Notes: a model not told the origin generated them from the sequence alone. Shown: positions 1 through 9,438, numbered from the stretch's first letter. The stretch is DNA of 64,000 bases from an uncultured Gellertiella sp. (GCF_963457605.1 NZ_OY735139.1:3688001-3752000); one strand, 5' to 3'. Translations and numbers: made by a program.

Positions 1-978
1 CGCCGAGACCAGCGCATGCTGGCCTTCCGCCGCATGGTCATTGGCATGGGCCGAACAGAGCGAATAGAGCGGCAGGGCGAAGGCGCCGAAGAAGAAGATG
101 CCGATATCGTTCAGCAGCGGGCTGGTGCCCGCGACAAGGCCGATGAACAGCGTCGCGCACATCGCGCCCCCCGTCGAGACCAGGATGGTCAGCCGCCGGT
201 CGAGCCGGTCGGAGAAATGGCCGAGCGGATATTGCAGCACCACGCCGGCCAGAATGCCGATGCTCATGAAGGTGGCAATCGAGGTCACCGACATCCCGAT
301 ATCCTTGCCATAGATCGGCCCGATGGTGCGGAAGGCGGAGTTCGACAGGCCGATGGCGATGCAGCCCGCCGTCGCCAGCGGCGAAATGTTCCAGAGCGCC
401 CGGATATTGAAGCGGATCGCTTCCGGTGCCGCCGGACTGGAGCGGTCGGCAAAGGAAATCGGCACCATCGACAGGGTCAGTGCCATCGAGACGACGGCAA
501 ACAGCGCGAAGCCATCGATGCCGATCGACGGGATCATGTATTGCGCGAAGGTGACGGAGCCGAGATCGACGAAGCGGTAGACAGACAGCGTGCGCGCCCG
601 GGTCTCGTTGGTCACCCGCGCGTTCAGCCAGCTTTCCATCACCGCGAACAGGCCCGCAAAGCACAATCCGCAGATCAGCCGCAGCACGAACCAGGCATAG
701 GGATTGATCATCAGCGCCATCGCCAGCGAGGCCGCCGAGGCAATCGCCGCCAGCGCCGAAAAGGTCCTGATATGGCCGATGGAGCGGATGATGCGGGTGA
801 CATAGATGCAGCCGATGGCAAAGCCGATATTGTAGCCGGTGCCGACGAGACCGATCAGCGAGGTGGAAAATCCCTCCTGCAGGGCGCGCAAAGCAATGAA
901 GGTGCCCTGCAGCCCGTTGCCGCCGATCAGGATGCCGGCGGTGACGAGGAGGGGGACGAGAGGCCGGATCTGGCTCAT
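1..978 (-). CDS. MFS transporter (3' end outside window)
   Basis: Predicted inner-membrane permease of the major facilitator superfamily; substrate unknown. The frame opens at ATG 978 (MSQIRPLVPLL) and stays open to base 1, giving 326 residues with no stop, so the C-terminus lies beyond the window. The protein is hydrophobic throughout, with about ten membrane segments visible. Two MFS-like cytoplasmic loops can be seen: one after the second helix (TRIIRSIGHIR) and its counterpart in the second half (GHFSDRLDRR), the usual GxxxDRxxRR signature. It is transcribed divergently from aspS across about 230 bp. A drug or sugar-type exporter is possible, but the sequence does not decide. Confidence 0.8.
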   Translation of the reverse strand, partial: MSQIRPLVPLLVTAGILIGGNGLQGTFIALRALQEGFSTSLIGLVGTGYNIGFAIGCIYVTRIIRSIGHIRTFSALAAIASAASLAMALMINPYAWFVLRLICGLCFAGLFAVMESWLNARVTNETRARTLSVYRFVDLGSVTFAQYMIPSIGIDGFALFAVVSMALTLSMVPISFADRSSPAAPEAIRFNIRALWNISPLATAGCIAIGLSNSAFRTIGPIYGKDIGMSVTSIATFMSIGILAGVVLQYPLGHFSDRLDRRLTILVSTGGAMCATLFIGLVAGTSPLLNDIGIFFFGAFALPLYSLCSAHANDHAAEGQHALVSA

Positions 979-1210
979 GGACAAGACATTTTCTGGCGGG
1001 AGGAGGCCTGCGAATCCCTCGCAGCCGGTCATCGCCGAAGTCTAGGCGAGCTTTGCCGGGAAAAACAGGGCTGGCATCGTCAGGAGCTGTCAAAGCCTTG
1101 ACAAATCGCCCCTGTCATGCGCTTTTCGCCGCGATTTGATCCCGGAGATGCGAGGCGGTGCAACGCGGCGTCTGCCACCGGATTTTTTGAGAGATTCAGG
1201 ACCTTTGCCG

Positions 1211-3001
1211 ATGCATCCCTATCGCAGTCATACCTGTGCCGCCCTTCGCAAGAGCGATGTCGGCTCCATCGCCCGCCTTTCCGGCTGGGTTCATCGCGTG
1301 CGCGACCATGGCGGACTTCTGTTCATCGACCTGCGTGACCATTATGGCATGACCCAGGTCGTGGTCGATCCCGACAGCCCGGCCTTCAAGACCGCCGAGA
1401 CCGTGCGCGGCGAATGGGTGATCCGCATCGATGGCCAGGTCAAGGCCCGGATGGAAGAGACCATCAACAAGACCATGCCGACAGGCGAGATCGAGCTTTA
1501 CGCGCAGGAGATCGAAGTGTTGTCGGCAGCGAAGGAATTGCCGCTGCCGGTCTTCGGCGAGCCCGATTATCCGGAAGACATCCGGCTGAAATACCGCTTC
1601 CTCGACCTGCGCCGCGAAACGCTGCACAAGAACATCGTCAAGCGCACCCAGATCATCGCCGACATGCGCCGCCGGATGGGCGAGATCGGCTTTGCCGAAT
1701 ATTCGACCCCGATCCTGACCGCTTCCTCGCCGGAAGGCGCGCGCGACTTCCTGGTGCCGAGCCGCATCCATGAAGGCAAGTTCTTCGCCCTGCCGCAGGC
1801 CCCGCAGCAGTACAAGCAGCTCCTGATGGTGGCGGGCTTCGACCGCTATTTCCAGATCGCCCCCTGCTTCCGCGACGAGGACCCGCGCGCCGACCGTCTG
1901 CCGGGCGAGTTCTACCAGCTCGACGTGGAAATGAGCTTCGTTACCCAGGAAGACATCTGGAACACGATGGAGCCGGTTGTGCGCGGCGTTTTCGAACAGT
2001 TTGCCGAAGGCAAGCCCGTAACCCAGACATTCCCGCGCATTCCCCACGATGTGGCGATCCGCAAATATGGCTCCGACAAGCCGGATCTGCGCAACCCGAT
2101 CGAGATGGAAGCCGTGACCGCGCATTTTGACGGCTCGGGCTTCAAGGTCTTCGCCAACATGATCGCCTCCAACCCGAAGGTCGAGATCTGGGCCATTCCC
2201 GCCAAAACCGGCGGCTCGCGCGCCTTCTGCGACCGGATGAATGCCTGGGCCCAGTCTCAGGGCCAGCCGGGCCTCGGCTATATCTTCTGGAAGGAAGAGG
2301 ATGGCCGCATTGCAGGCTCCGGCCCGCTCGCCAAGAACATCGGCGAGGAGCGCACCGCCGCCATTGCCGAACAGCTCGGCCTCGGGGCCGGTGACGCCTG
2401 CTTCTTCGTCGCGGGCGATCCGGCGAAATTCTACAAGTTTGCAGGCGAGGCCCGCACCCGCGCCGGCGAAGAACTGAACCTTGTCGACCGCGACCGGTTC
2501 GAGCTCTGCTGGATCATCGACTTCCCCTTCTACGAATGGAGCGAGGAAGAAAAGAAGATCGACTTCGCCCATAACCCCTTCTCGATGCCGCAGTGCGACC
2601 TCGACACCTTCGACACCGCCGATCCGCTGGCGCTGAAGGCCTACCAGTATGACATGGTCTGCAACGGCTTCGAAATCGCCTCCGGCTCAATCCGCAACCA
2701 GTCGCCGGAACTGATGGTCAAGGCCTTTGAAAAGGTCGGCCTGTCCCGGCAGGACGTGGAAGACCGCTTCGGCGGCCTCTACCGCGCCTTCCAGTATGGC
2801 GCTCCGCCGCATGGTGGCATGGCGGCCGGTGTCGACCGGGTGATCATGCTGCTGGTCGGCGCGAAGAACCTGCGCGAAATCTCGCTGTTCCCGATGAACC
2901 AGCAGGCCCAGGACCTGCTGATGAACGCCCCGGCCCCGGCTACCCCCACCCAGCTGCGCGAACTGGCGCTCCGGGTGGTGACGACGCCGAAGAAGGACTA
3001 G
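1211..3001 (+). CDS. aspS: Aspartyl-tRNA synthetase (probably non-discriminating Asp/Asn type)
   Basis: Class II aminoacyl-tRNA synthetase of 596 residues, the usual bacterial AspRS length with the inserted GAD domain. The N-terminal OB fold binds the anticodon (residues about 1-110). Motif 2 reads [10 protein letters not shown] (about residue 220) and motif 3 GMAAGVDR (about 535). ATG 1211 ([12 protein letters not shown]) matches the family N-terminus; the frame is open further upstream, but that part is not conserved. The anticodon-domain loop reads RDHGG with His33, the residue typical of AspRS enzymes that also charge tRNA-Asn, where discriminating E. coli AspRS has Leu. The TAG stop forms part of the CTAG bounding a palindromic repeat, and a terminator follows at 3090. 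Confidence 0.97.
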   Translation: MHPYRSHTCAALRKSDVGSIARLSGWVHRVRDHGGLLFIDLRDHYGMTQVVVDPDSPAFKTAETVRGEWVIRIDGQVKARMEETINKTMPTGEIELYAQEIEVLSAAKELPLPVFGEPDYPEDIRLKYRFLDLRRETLHKNIVKRTQIIADMRRRMGEIGFAEYSTPILTASSPEGARDFLVPSRIHEGKFFALPQAPQQYKQLLMVAGFDRYFQIAPCFRDEDPRADRLPGEFYQLDVEMSFVTQEDIWNTMEPVVRGVFEQFAEGKPVTQTFPRIPHDVAIRKYGSDKPDLRNPIEMEAVTAHFDGSGFKVFANMIASNPKVEIWAIPAKTGGSRAFCDRMNAWAQSQGQPGLGYIFWKEEDGRIAGSGPLAKNIGEERTAAIAEQLGLGAGDACFFVAGDPAKFYKFAGEARTRAGEELNLVDRDRFELCWIIDFPFYEWSEEEKKIDFAHNPFSMPQCDLDTFDTADPLALKAYQYDMVCNGFEIASGSIRNQSPELMVKAFEKVGLSRQDVEDRFGGLYRAFQYGAPPHGGMAAGVDRVIMLLVGAKNLREISLFPMNQQAQDLLMNAPAPATPTQLRELALRVVTTPKKD

Positions 3002-3065
3002 AGTTTGTCAGGGAAAAGTGGAATCCGGTTTTCCCGAAAAGACAAACGAAAACAAAGAAAACTAG
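2998..3065. repeat. RIME-like palindromic repeat, module A, CTAG-bounded
   Basis: A 60-bp module (3002-3061) lies between two CTAG tetramers (2998-3001 and 3062-3065). It begins AGTTTGTCAGGGAAAAG and contains two nested inverted repeats: GTTTGTC with GACAAAC, and GGGAAAA with TTTTCCC. The first 56 bp are identical to the reverse complement of 29639-29694 inside acr3. The pattern resembles the rhizobial intergenic mosaic elements (RIME) built from palindromes; the assignment is by recollection and not checked. The left CTAG contains the aspS stop codon. Confidence 0.8.
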
Positions 3066-3089
3066 AGCTGCTCATCCCTGAAAAGAATG

Positions 3090-3116
3090 AAAAACCCGGC
3101 CTGGAGCCGGGTTTTT
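3090..3116 (+). terminator. Rho-independent terminator of aspS
   Basis: Stem AAAAACCCGGC, loop ctgga, stem GCCGGGTTTTT. The run of T residues on the plus strand follows aspS, and the A run makes it usable from the other side as well. Confidence 0.85.
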
Positions 3117-3132
3117 CATGTCTTGACGGCAC

Positions 3133-3169
3133 AAAAAACCGGCGGAGGGCAGGCACCCTCCGCCGGTTT
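3133..3169 (-). terminator. Rho-independent terminator of the exported protein gene
   Basis: A 14-bp perfect stem (AAACCGGCGGAGGG at 3136-3149 with its complement at 3156-3169) and a 6-nt loop. Read on the minus strand, six T residues follow the stem, directly after the stop of the gene at 3190-4380. Confidence 0.85.
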
Positions 3170-3189
3170 CGTGTTTCAGATGACCGCTG

Positions 3190-4380
3190 TCAGTCGTTGG
3201 CGGTGACCTTGACGCCCAGCACCTGCGGGATGGTGTTGGGCGCGCCCATGGCGGCACCCATGATCATCGGGAAGGCAACGGGGGCAGCAGGCTTGGCCGA
3301 GACCGTCAAGCTCTTCGGATTGTCGAGATAGGTCGCAGCCGCGGTCGAAATCGCGTTCTGCAGGTCAGGCATGTTCAGCTGGCCGATCATCAGCGGCACC
3401 ATCGCCTTCAGCGACTGGGCAAGCTGGTCGCCGGTGACGCCCTGCTGCTGGCCGGCATAGTCGAGGGCCTTCCTGGTGATCGAGCCGTCCTCGAAGCGGA
3501 TCTGGGCGCTGTCGAAGGTCAACTGCTGCATCAGGCCCATCATCTGGAGGCCGAGCGCCTGGTCGGCGGCCTGCTTGTCGGCGCTGGCATTGAGCTGTTT
3601 GGTCGCCTCCTGCAACTGCTTGATGAGATCAGGGGTCAGGCCGGAAATGCTGTAGGCGAGGCTGAGCTTGCCGACATTCTTGAAGTCGAAGGTGATGGCT
3701 TCGGCGGCCATGGTGCCCTTGGCCACGTCCCACGAGCCCTTCGTGGAAATGTCGCCCTGAAGCGTCTGCAGGCCGAGTTTATCGATGGCATCCCTGGCCT
3801 TCGGGTCCGGCGTGGTGGAGAGGTCGGCATTGATGCCGGAGACGGCGAAATCGTAATCGATGCCGCTTTCGTCCTCGCGGACCGTCGAGTTCGCCTCCAT
3901 GCTGGCAACGGAAAACACTTCCTTGCCGTCTTCGGATACCTTGATCGGCCCCGAATTGGCGCTTTCGAAGGGCGAGAAGGAATCGATGCTCTTGTCGGCG
4001 GCGTCGGCAGGAATATAGGCCCCGGAGAGCGACAGGCCGGTCGCGGTTACCGTCGTCTTGTCCTGCGTGACATTCAGATCGGGGAACTTGATTTCATCAA
4101 CCGTGTAATTGCCCGCGTCATCGGTTTCCACACCGGTAAAGGCGACATCGCCGATGGTCACCGGCTTGGCGTCGGCAGCCGTCGTCTTCACGGTGACGCC
4201 GGTCATGGTGACGTCAGCGCCGTCAACCGCAACATTGGCGGCGGCGAACGAAATGCCGTTTTCGGCATATTTGGCGTTGATCTTTGCAAGGAGGTCGGCA
4301 CCGTCAAGTGCAAAGGCCGAGCTCGTCAGAGCCAGAAATGTGGAACTCGCGAGCGCGATGCGAAAAGGCACTTTCAGCAT
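3190..4380 (-). CDS. Exported protein of unknown function
   Basis: A 396-residue protein with a clear type I signal peptide: MLKVPFRIALASS, a hydrophobic core, then probable cleavage after AFA, about residue 24. I do not recognise the family. The mature part is rich in Asp, Thr and Ala with short alternating polar and hydrophobic stretches, suggesting beta structure in the periplasm. It has no cysteines, no further membrane segment and no lipobox. The C-terminal 60 residues carry a hydrophobic Met/Ala/Pro stretch (AFPMIMGAAMGAP). It is a single-gene unit, convergent with aspS and divergent from parC across 329 bp, with its own strong terminator. Conserved alphaproteobacterial proteins of unknown function with this architecture exist, but I cannot assign one. 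Confidence 0.85.
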   Translation of the reverse strand: MLKVPFRIALASSTFLALTSSAFALDGADLLAKINAKYAENGISFAAANVAVDGADVTMTGVTVKTTAADAKPVTIGDVAFTGVETDDAGNYTVDEIKFPDLNVTQDKTTVTATGLSLSGAYIPADAADKSIDSFSPFESANSGPIKVSEDGKEVFSVASMEANSTVREDESGIDYDFAVSGINADLSTTPDPKARDAIDKLGLQTLQGDISTKGSWDVAKGTMAAEAITFDFKNVGKLSLAYSISGLTPDLIKQLQEATKQLNASADKQAADQALGLQMMGLMQQLTFDSAQIRFEDGSITRKALDYAGQQQGVTGDQLAQSLKAMVPLMIGQLNMPDLQNAISTAAATYLDNPKSLTVSAKPAAPVAFPMIMGAAMGAPNTIPQVLGVKVTAND

Positions 4381-4709
4381 GGTGTAGGGTCCTCTTTGAT
4401 GATTGCCGGACAGGCGTTGTCCGGGATGTCGATATCCATCATATCTGCTTTTATGACGGGCGTGCAGGGTGGGGCGGAAGGCAGGGACAAAATTCTTTTC
4501 GCATTAAGATCCGGTTGGCAAACAGGCTTAATTTCGTGCCGACTGATGTTTTGAAAACATGGCAAGGTGATGGCGCAGGCGGTCACGGCGAAGCGGACCT
4601 TGGGGAATCGCCGGTTTTGCCCGCAGAACATGGCTTTTCACGCCGGGTTTCCACAGCTGCGGCAGCGGGATTCCTTGCTGAAATCGCGAATGTCCGGTAG
4701 TCAACGGAC
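4381..4709. other. Intergenic region between divergent genes
   Basis: This 329-bp stretch contains no credible gene. It must hold the promoters of the exported protein (minus) and parC (plus). The only structure seen is a short inverted repeat, ATGTCCG (4690-4696) with CGGACAT (4705-4711), which overlaps the parC start codon. Confidence 0.6.
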
Positions 4710-6965
4710 ATGGGAAAAAATCTTGTGCCGCCCGGCGGCGGTGGCGATGACAATATTCTGCCGGTCGATCTGAAGGCGGCGCTGGAAGAGCGCTATCTCG
4801 CCTATGCGCTGTCGACCATCATGCACCGGGCCTTGCCCGATGTGCGAGACGGTCTGAAGCCGGTTCACCGGCGCATTATCCACGCGATGAGCGAGATGGG
4901 CATCCGGCCGAACTCCGCCCACAAGAAATGCGCCCGCATCGTCGGCGACGTCATCGGCAAATTCCACCCGCATGGCGACCAGTCGGTCTATGACGCGCTG
5001 GTGCGTCTTGCCCAGGATTTCTCGCAGCGCTACCCCGTTGTCGACGGCCAGGGCAATTTCGGCAATATCGACGGCGACAGTGCGGCGGCCTACCGCTATA
5101 CCGAAGCCCGGATGACCGATGTCGCAGCCCTGCTGCTCGAAGGCATCGATCAGGACGCGGTCGATTTCCGCCTCACCTACAACGAGGAGGACGAGGAGCC
5201 GGTGGTGTTGCCGGGGGCCTTCCCCAATCTTCTCGCCAATGGCGCCTCCGGCATCGCGGTCGGCATGGCCACCTCGATTCCGCCGCACAATGCCCATGAA
5301 ATCTGCGATGCGGCGCTGCATCTGATCAAGCATCCAGACGCCTCCATCGAAAAGCTGGTGGAGTTCATCCCCGGCCCCGACCTGCCGACCGGCGGCATCA
5401 TCATCGATGACCGCGCCAGCATCATCGAGGCCTATCGCACCGGACGCGGCGGGTTCCGGGTCCGCGCCAAGTGGCAGATCGAGGATCTCGGTCGCGGCGG
5501 CTACCAGATCGTCATCACCGAAATCCCCTTCCAGGTGCAGAAATCCCGGCTGATCGAGAAGATCGCCGAGCTGCTGATCGCCCGCAAGCTGCCGCTGCTG
5601 GAAGATGTTCGCGATGAGTCAGCCGAAGACGTGCGCGTCGTGCTGGTGCCGAAGAGCCGCACCGTCGACGCCACGCTGCTGATGGAATCGCTGTTCCGGT
5701 TGACCGAGCTTGAAAACCGCATTCCGCTCAACATGAACGTCCTGTCGATGGGCCGCATCCCGCGGGTGATGCCGCTGAACGAGGTGATCCTCGAATGGCT
5801 GGCGCATCGCAGGCAAGTGCTGGTCCGCCGGTCGCGTTTCCGGCTCGCCGCCATCGACAAGCGCCTCGAAATCCTCGGCGGCCTTCTGGTCGCCTATCTC
5901 AATATCGACGAGGTGATCCGGATCATCCGCGAGGAGGATGAGCCGAAGCCGGTGATGATTGCCCGTTTCGGGCTGACGGACATGCAGGTCGAGGCGATCC
6001 TCAACATGCGGCTGCGCTCTCTGCGCAAGCTCGAGGAATTCGAGATCCGCACCGAACACGACGCGCTGTCGAAGGAAAAGGCGGATATCGAGGCGCTGCT
6101 CGCCTCCGACGACAAGCTCTGGGCCGCGGTTGCCTGGGAGATTGGCGAGGTCAAGAAGAAATATGCCAAGGCGACCGAACTCGGCAAGCGCCGGACGATC
6201 TTCGCCGAAGCGCCGGACGCCGATGACGAGGCGATCAACCAGGCGATGATCGAAAAGGAGCCGGTGACCATCGTCGTCTCCGAAAAGGGCTGGATCCGCG
6301 CCCTGAAGGGCCATATCGCCGACACCTCGACGCTGACCTTCAAGGAAGCGGATGCGCTGAAGGTGGCGTTCCCGGCGCAGACCACGGACCGCATCCTGCT
6401 CGTCACCACCGGCGGCAAGGTCTATACGCTCGGCGCCGACAAGCTGCCCGGCGGTCGCGGCCATGGCGAGCCGCTGCGGCTGATGGTCGACATGGAGAAC
6501 GATCAGGACGTGCTGACCGCCTTTGTCCATGATCCCCAGCGCAAGCTGATCCTCGCTTCGGCGGCCGGCAATGGTTTCATCGTCGCCGAGCAGGAGATGA
6601 TCGCCAACACCCGCAAGGGCAAGCAGATCATGAATGTCGCCATGCCCGACGAGGCCAAGCTGGTCATTCCCGTCCGGGGTGACCATGTGGCCGTCACCGG
6701 CGAGAACCGCAAGATGCTGGTCTTCCCGCTGGCGCAATTGCCCGAGATGAGCCGTGGCAAGGGCGTGCGCCTGCAGCGCTACAAGGATGGCGGGATTGTC
6801 GACATCCGCTGCTTCGCGTTAGCCGATGGCCTGACCTGGGAAGACAGCGCCGGGCGCAGCTTCACCAAGACAAAGGACGAGCTGATCGAATGGCTGGCCG
6901 ACCGTGCCACCGCCGGCCGCACCGTGCCCAAGGGCTTCCCGAAGAGCGGCCGGTTTACGGGTTGA
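4710..6965 (+). CDS. parC: DNA topoisomerase IV subunit A
   Basis: Breaks and passes DNA duplexes to decatenate daughter chromosomes, working with ParE as A2B2 in the cytoplasm. At 751 residues it matches E. coli ParC and is much shorter than GyrA. The catalytic tyrosine is Tyr130 in [11 protein letters not shown]. The quinolone-determining stretch reads [13 protein letters not shown], with Gln91 where E. coli ParC has Ser80. The C-terminal beta-pinwheel repeats are degenerate ([29 protein letters not shown]). Start ATG 4710 ([12 protein letters not shown]) has a weak Shine-Dalgarno (ACGGAC), and a small inverted repeat spans the start codon. The last 11 nt overlap the convergent toxin gene. 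Confidence 0.96.
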   Translation: MGKNLVPPGGGGDDNILPVDLKAALEERYLAYALSTIMHRALPDVRDGLKPVHRRIIHAMSEMGIRPNSAHKKCARIVGDVIGKFHPHGDQSVYDALVRLAQDFSQRYPVVDGQGNFGNIDGDSAAAYRYTEARMTDVAALLLEGIDQDAVDFRLTYNEEDEEPVVLPGAFPNLLANGASGIAVGMATSIPPHNAHEICDAALHLIKHPDASIEKLVEFIPGPDLPTGGIIIDDRASIIEAYRTGRGGFRVRAKWQIEDLGRGGYQIVITEIPFQVQKSRLIEKIAELLIARKLPLLEDVRDESAEDVRVVLVPKSRTVDATLLMESLFRLTELENRIPLNMNVLSMGRIPRVMPLNEVILEWLAHRRQVLVRRSRFRLAAIDKRLEILGGLLVAYLNIDEVIRIIREEDEPKPVMIARFGLTDMQVEAILNMRLRSLRKLEEFEIRTEHDALSKEKADIEALLASDDKLWAAVAWEIGEVKKKYAKATELGKRRTIFAEAPDADDEAINQAMIEKEPVTIVVSEKGWIRALKGHIADTSTLTFKEADALKVAFPAQTTDRILLVTTGGKVYTLGADKLPGGRGHGEPLRLMVDMENDQDVLTAFVHDPQRKLILASAAGNGFIVAEQEMIANTRKGKQIMNVAMPDEAKLVIPVRGDHVAVTGENRKMLVFPLAQLPEMSRGKGVRLQRYKDGGIVDIRCFALADGLTWEDSAGRSFTKTKDELIEWLADRATAGRTVPKGFPKSGRFTG

Positions 6966-7347
6966 GCGGAACAGTATGATCGACGAAGAACCGGGTCGCC
7001 CCTTCCTCGTCGATGCTGCCTGCAGCGACTTCCAGAACAAAGGCAACGATTGTCGCCTGTTCCGCCTCTATCATTCTGCCATTCAAATAAAGAAAAACAA
7101 AGGCGGCCAGAAATCCGGTGCGCTTTTTGCCGTCCACAAAGGGATGATTTCTGGCGATGCCAAACAGATAGGCAGCCGCTAGCCGGTGCAGTTCGGTTTC
7201 CCCGTAAGCCGCGCGGTTGAGGGGCCGCGCCAGAGCGGCCTCCAGCGCGTTTTCGTCCCGCAGGCCCCTGAGCCCGCCATACTCGGCAATCTGCTCCTCA
7301 TGAAACTGCTCGATCGCCTCGCGGCTGAGCCAATGGATTTCGCTCAT
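6955..7347 (-). CDS. Doc/Fic-family death-on-curing toxin
   Basis: A 130-residue protein of the Fic fold, Doc branch. Members transfer phosphate or AMP onto target proteins, Doc itself phosphorylating EF-Tu. The core motif is [11 protein letters not shown] (residues 68-78), with catalytic His68, the phosphate-binding Gly and Arg76; the Asn of canonical Fic (GNKR or ANKR) is Lys here. The N-terminal segment [18 protein letters not shown] is typical of bacterial Doc-type toxins. The start overlaps the antitoxin stop by 4 nt (ATGA), so the two are translationally coupled, antitoxin first. The 3' end overlaps parC by 11 nt from the opposite strand, indicating tight insertion beside a core gene. 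Confidence 0.9.
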   Translation of the reverse strand: MSEIHWLSREAIEQFHEEQIAEYGGLRGLRDENALEAALARPLNRAAYGETELHRLAAAYLFGIARNHPFVDGKKRTGFLAAFVFLYLNGRMIEAEQATIVAFVLEVAAGSIDEEGATRFFVDHTVPLNP

Positions 7348-7565
7348 TTGGCCAGTTCCCGCAAAGCGGCGCGATAGCGCTCCATGCCGACGTGGGCGGC
7401 CTCCATCTGATCGGCGAGGGCGGCATCATGCGGCGTGAGCGCAAAGGAGCCCTTCAAATCCTCGAACTTCAACTCATCCCCCGCCTTCAGGCCATATTTC
7501 TGCAGCACTTCCTTCGGGATGATGATGCCTTCGGAATTGCCGATCTTGCGAATGGTGACGTTCAT
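7344..7565 (-). CDS. AbrB/MazE-type antitoxin of the Doc pair
   Basis: A 73-residue protein with an N-terminal swapped-hairpin AbrB DNA-binding domain: MNVTIRKIGNSEGIIIPKEV, then GLKAGDELKFE. The acidic C-terminal tail probably neutralises the toxin. ATG 7565 is chosen because GAGGAG lies about 8 nt upstream; an extension of 5 codons is open but lacks such a site. Antitoxins of this kind repress their own operon, and a 23-bp inverted repeat lies immediately upstream (7579-7601), overlapping the ribosome-binding region. The pairing of an AbrB-fold antitoxin with a Doc toxin, in place of a Phd antitoxin, occurs in proteobacteria. Confidence 0.88.
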   Translation of the reverse strand: MNVTIRKIGNSEGIIIPKEVLQKYGLKAGDELKFEDLKGSFALTPHDAALADQMEAAHVGMERYRAALRELAK

Positions 7566-7578
7566 GGCGGATCTCCTC

Positions 7579-7601
7579 ATGTTATAACGTGGTTATAACA
7601 T
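7579..7601 (-). promoter_or_regulatory. Probable operator of the toxin-antitoxin operon
   Basis: ATGTTATAAC, three bases, GTTATAACAT: 10-bp perfect arms, each containing the self-complementary octamer GTTATAAC. It lies 13 nt upstream of the antitoxin ATG, where autorepression by the AbrB-fold antitoxin is expected. Confidence 0.7.
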
Positions 7602-7621
7602 CGGCGATCTCTGGTCGTCTG

Positions 7622-8500
7622 TCAAGATGCCAGCGGCTTTGCGGCGGGGTTGCGCAATTGCCAGAGTGAATAGGAGAGCAGGGAAAGGGTCAGGATCGCG
7701 CCGCCGGCAAGGCTCTGGGTGCCGGGCACTTCGGCAAAGATGAACCAGACCCAGACGGGGGCCAGGATCGTTTCCAGCAGGTAGAACATCCCGACCTCGG
7801 CGGCCTTCAGGTAGCGCGGGCCGGTGGCAAGGCAGAAGAAGGCGAACGGGATCATGACGATGCCGTCCAGTGCCAGCCATTTCGGATCGGGCAGCAGGAA
7901 GCCTTGCGGCCAGGCAAGGACGGCGGCGATGGCGGCGGGCAGGATCGCGCCGATCAGCGGCACGAAGCCCATGTCCTGCCGGGTCGCCCGCCCGATGGTG
8001 ATCGCCCCCGACAGAAGCAGGGCGGCACCGGCGGCCAGCGCATCACCGAACAGATGCCCGGCCTCAAGGCTGCCCTGCACGATCACCCCGACGCCGACGA
8101 TCATCGCCAGCATCGTGACCAGCGTCGAGGGGGAGGGGCGTTCCTTGAGGAAGATCCACGCGGCAAGGGCCGCAAACATCGGGTTGAAGGCGATGATGAA
8201 GACCACATTGGCGGTCGAGGTGTGAAACACCGCGCCGAGAAAGAAGATGGTGGAAATGCCATAGAAGCCGCCCGCCAGCAGGCCGGCGCGGCCGGGCATC
8301 AGCCTTGGCCCCTTTCCCGTCCAGAGCCGGATGATCAGCCACAGCAGCAGTGCGGCAGCAACCGTCATCAGGCTGCGCAGGGCGATGACCTGCCAGGCAC
8401 TGCCGCCGGAAAGCCGCACCAGCGGCACGTCGAAGGAAAGCGCGAGGCCGCCGGCAAAGGTGATCGCCAGGCCTTTCTGGTGCGGGGTGAGCAGGGACAA
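7622..8500 (-). CDS. EamA/DMT-family transporter
   Basis: Predicted ten-helix inner-membrane transporter of the drug/metabolite superfamily with two EamA repeats. The first covers roughly residues 5-135 (ending AALAAWIFLKERPS) and the second runs to the end (LLETILAPVWVWFIFAEVP is the end-of-repeat signature). Substrate unknown. The start is not certain: the frame has no ATG near the expected N-terminus, and TTG 8500 lies one base after the bpt stop codon, giving 292 residues, the usual family length and probable translational coupling with bpt. It is the last gene of the minus-strand run hemB-RDD-bpt-eamA. Confidence 0.85.
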   Translation of the reverse strand: MSLLTPHQKGLAITFAGGLALSFDVPLVRLSGGSAWQVIALRSLMTVAAALLLWLIIRLWTGKGPRLMPGRAGLLAGGFYGISTIFFLGAVFHTSTANVVFIIAFNPMFAALAAWIFLKERPSPSTLVTMLAMIVGVGVIVQGSLEAGHLFGDALAAGAALLLSGAITIGRATRQDMGFVPLIGAILPAAIAAVLAWPQGFLLPDPKWLALDGIVMIPFAFFCLATGPRYLKAAEVGMFYLLETILAPVWVWFIFAEVPGTQSLAGGAILTLSLLSYSLWQLRNPAAKPLAS

Positions 8501-8501
8501 A

Positions 8502-9275
8502 TCAGATTTCCGTGAGAGGGGGATGATCGGCGTCGAATCGTTCCCAGCCCTGGGGAAGCAGATGCTCCTGCGGCTGGAAGCGGGTCTTGTAATCCATCTT
8601 GCGCGAGCCCTTGACCCAATAGCCGAGATAGACATGCGGCAGGCCCAGCGCCTGGGCACGGCGGACATGGTCCATGATCATGAAGGTGCCGAGCGACCGG
8701 CGGTCAAAGCGCGGATTGTAGAAGGAATAGACCATCGACAGCCCGTCGCCCATCACATCTGTCAGCGCACAGGCGACAAGCTCGCCCTTCCGCCCGCCTT
8801 CGAGCCCGGCCCCTTCGGCGCGGATGCGATATTCGATCACCCGGGTGTTGACATGGGTGTCCTCGATCATGACGGCATAATCGAGGCTGGACATGTCGGA
8901 CATGCCGCCCTTCTGATGACGGTCATCGAGATAGGCGCGAAACAGGCTGTATTGCTCCGAGGAGGGGCGGGCCGGGCATTCGACGCCGGCGATGTCGCTG
9001 TTCAGTGCCTGCACCCTGCGCATCGAGCGGGCAGGCTGGAACTCCTGGGCGAGAATCCTGACAGAGACGCAGGCGCGGCAGGATTCGCAGGCCGGTCGAT
9101 AGGCGATATTCTGCGACCGGCGAAACCCGCCCTGGGTCAGAAGATCATTCATGTCGGCGGCACGCGGCCCGACAAGATGGGTAAACACCTTCCGCTCGGT
9201 CTCGGCAGCCAGATAGGGGCAGGCTGCCGGGGCCGTCAGGTAAAATTGCGGTGATGGCGCGCTCTGTGTGTTCAT
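8502..9275 (-). CDS. bpt: Aspartate/glutamate leucyltransferase
   Basis: Transfers leucine from leucyl-tRNA to N-terminal Asp or Glu of proteins, marking them for ClpS/ClpAP degradation (N-end rule). The 257-residue protein has the family's cysteine-rich N-terminal region (CPYL, then [15 protein letters not shown]) and the C-terminal GNAT-like part with [14 protein letters not shown] and [15 protein letters not shown]. It was formerly annotated as arginyl-tRNA-protein transferase; the bacterial branch is Bpt. The neighbours, RDD protein and hemB upstream, are the usual ones in rhizobia. The ATG 9275 start ([22 protein letters not shown]) fits the family. Confidence 0.95.
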   Translation of the reverse strand: MNTQSAPSPQFYLTAPAACPYLAAETERKVFTHLVGPRAADMNDLLTQGGFRRSQNIAYRPACESCRACVSVRILAQEFQPARSMRRVQALNSDIAGVECPARPSSEQYSLFRAYLDDRHQKGGMSDMSSLDYAVMIEDTHVNTRVIEYRIRAEGAGLEGGRKGELVACALTDVMGDGLSMVYSFYNPRFDRRSLGTFMIMDHVRRAQALGLPHVYLGYWVKGSRKMDYKTRFQPQEHLLPQGWERFDADHPPLTEI

Positions 9276-9438
9276 CTGCGAAGCCGGTTCTCAATCACGC
9301 GTGATTTGGCCTACCATTGCCGAACTGTGGAAAAGGTCAACTGCAAGATGCCGTATTTATCAAATATTCGTACTTACTAAAGTGAATAAATGATGCACAA
9401 TGTGTCAACCTGTTGGAATGCGAGTTTCGCAAATTCCA

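Noticed and set aside
3005-3331. Open frame starting MSGKSGIRFSRKDKRKQR; the same peptide starts a frame at 29251-29691 on the minus strand.
   Set aside because: Both are translations of the palindromic module A; the shared peptide is a repeat artefact, not a protein family.
4503-4518. CATTAAGATCCGGTTG also occurs near 63844.
   Set aside because: A shared 16-mer in 64 kb on two strands is expected about once by chance.
9293-9306. 14-bp palindrome AATCACGCGTGATT upstream of bpt.
   Set aside because: Several 14-bp palindromes are expected in a window this long; no contextual support.
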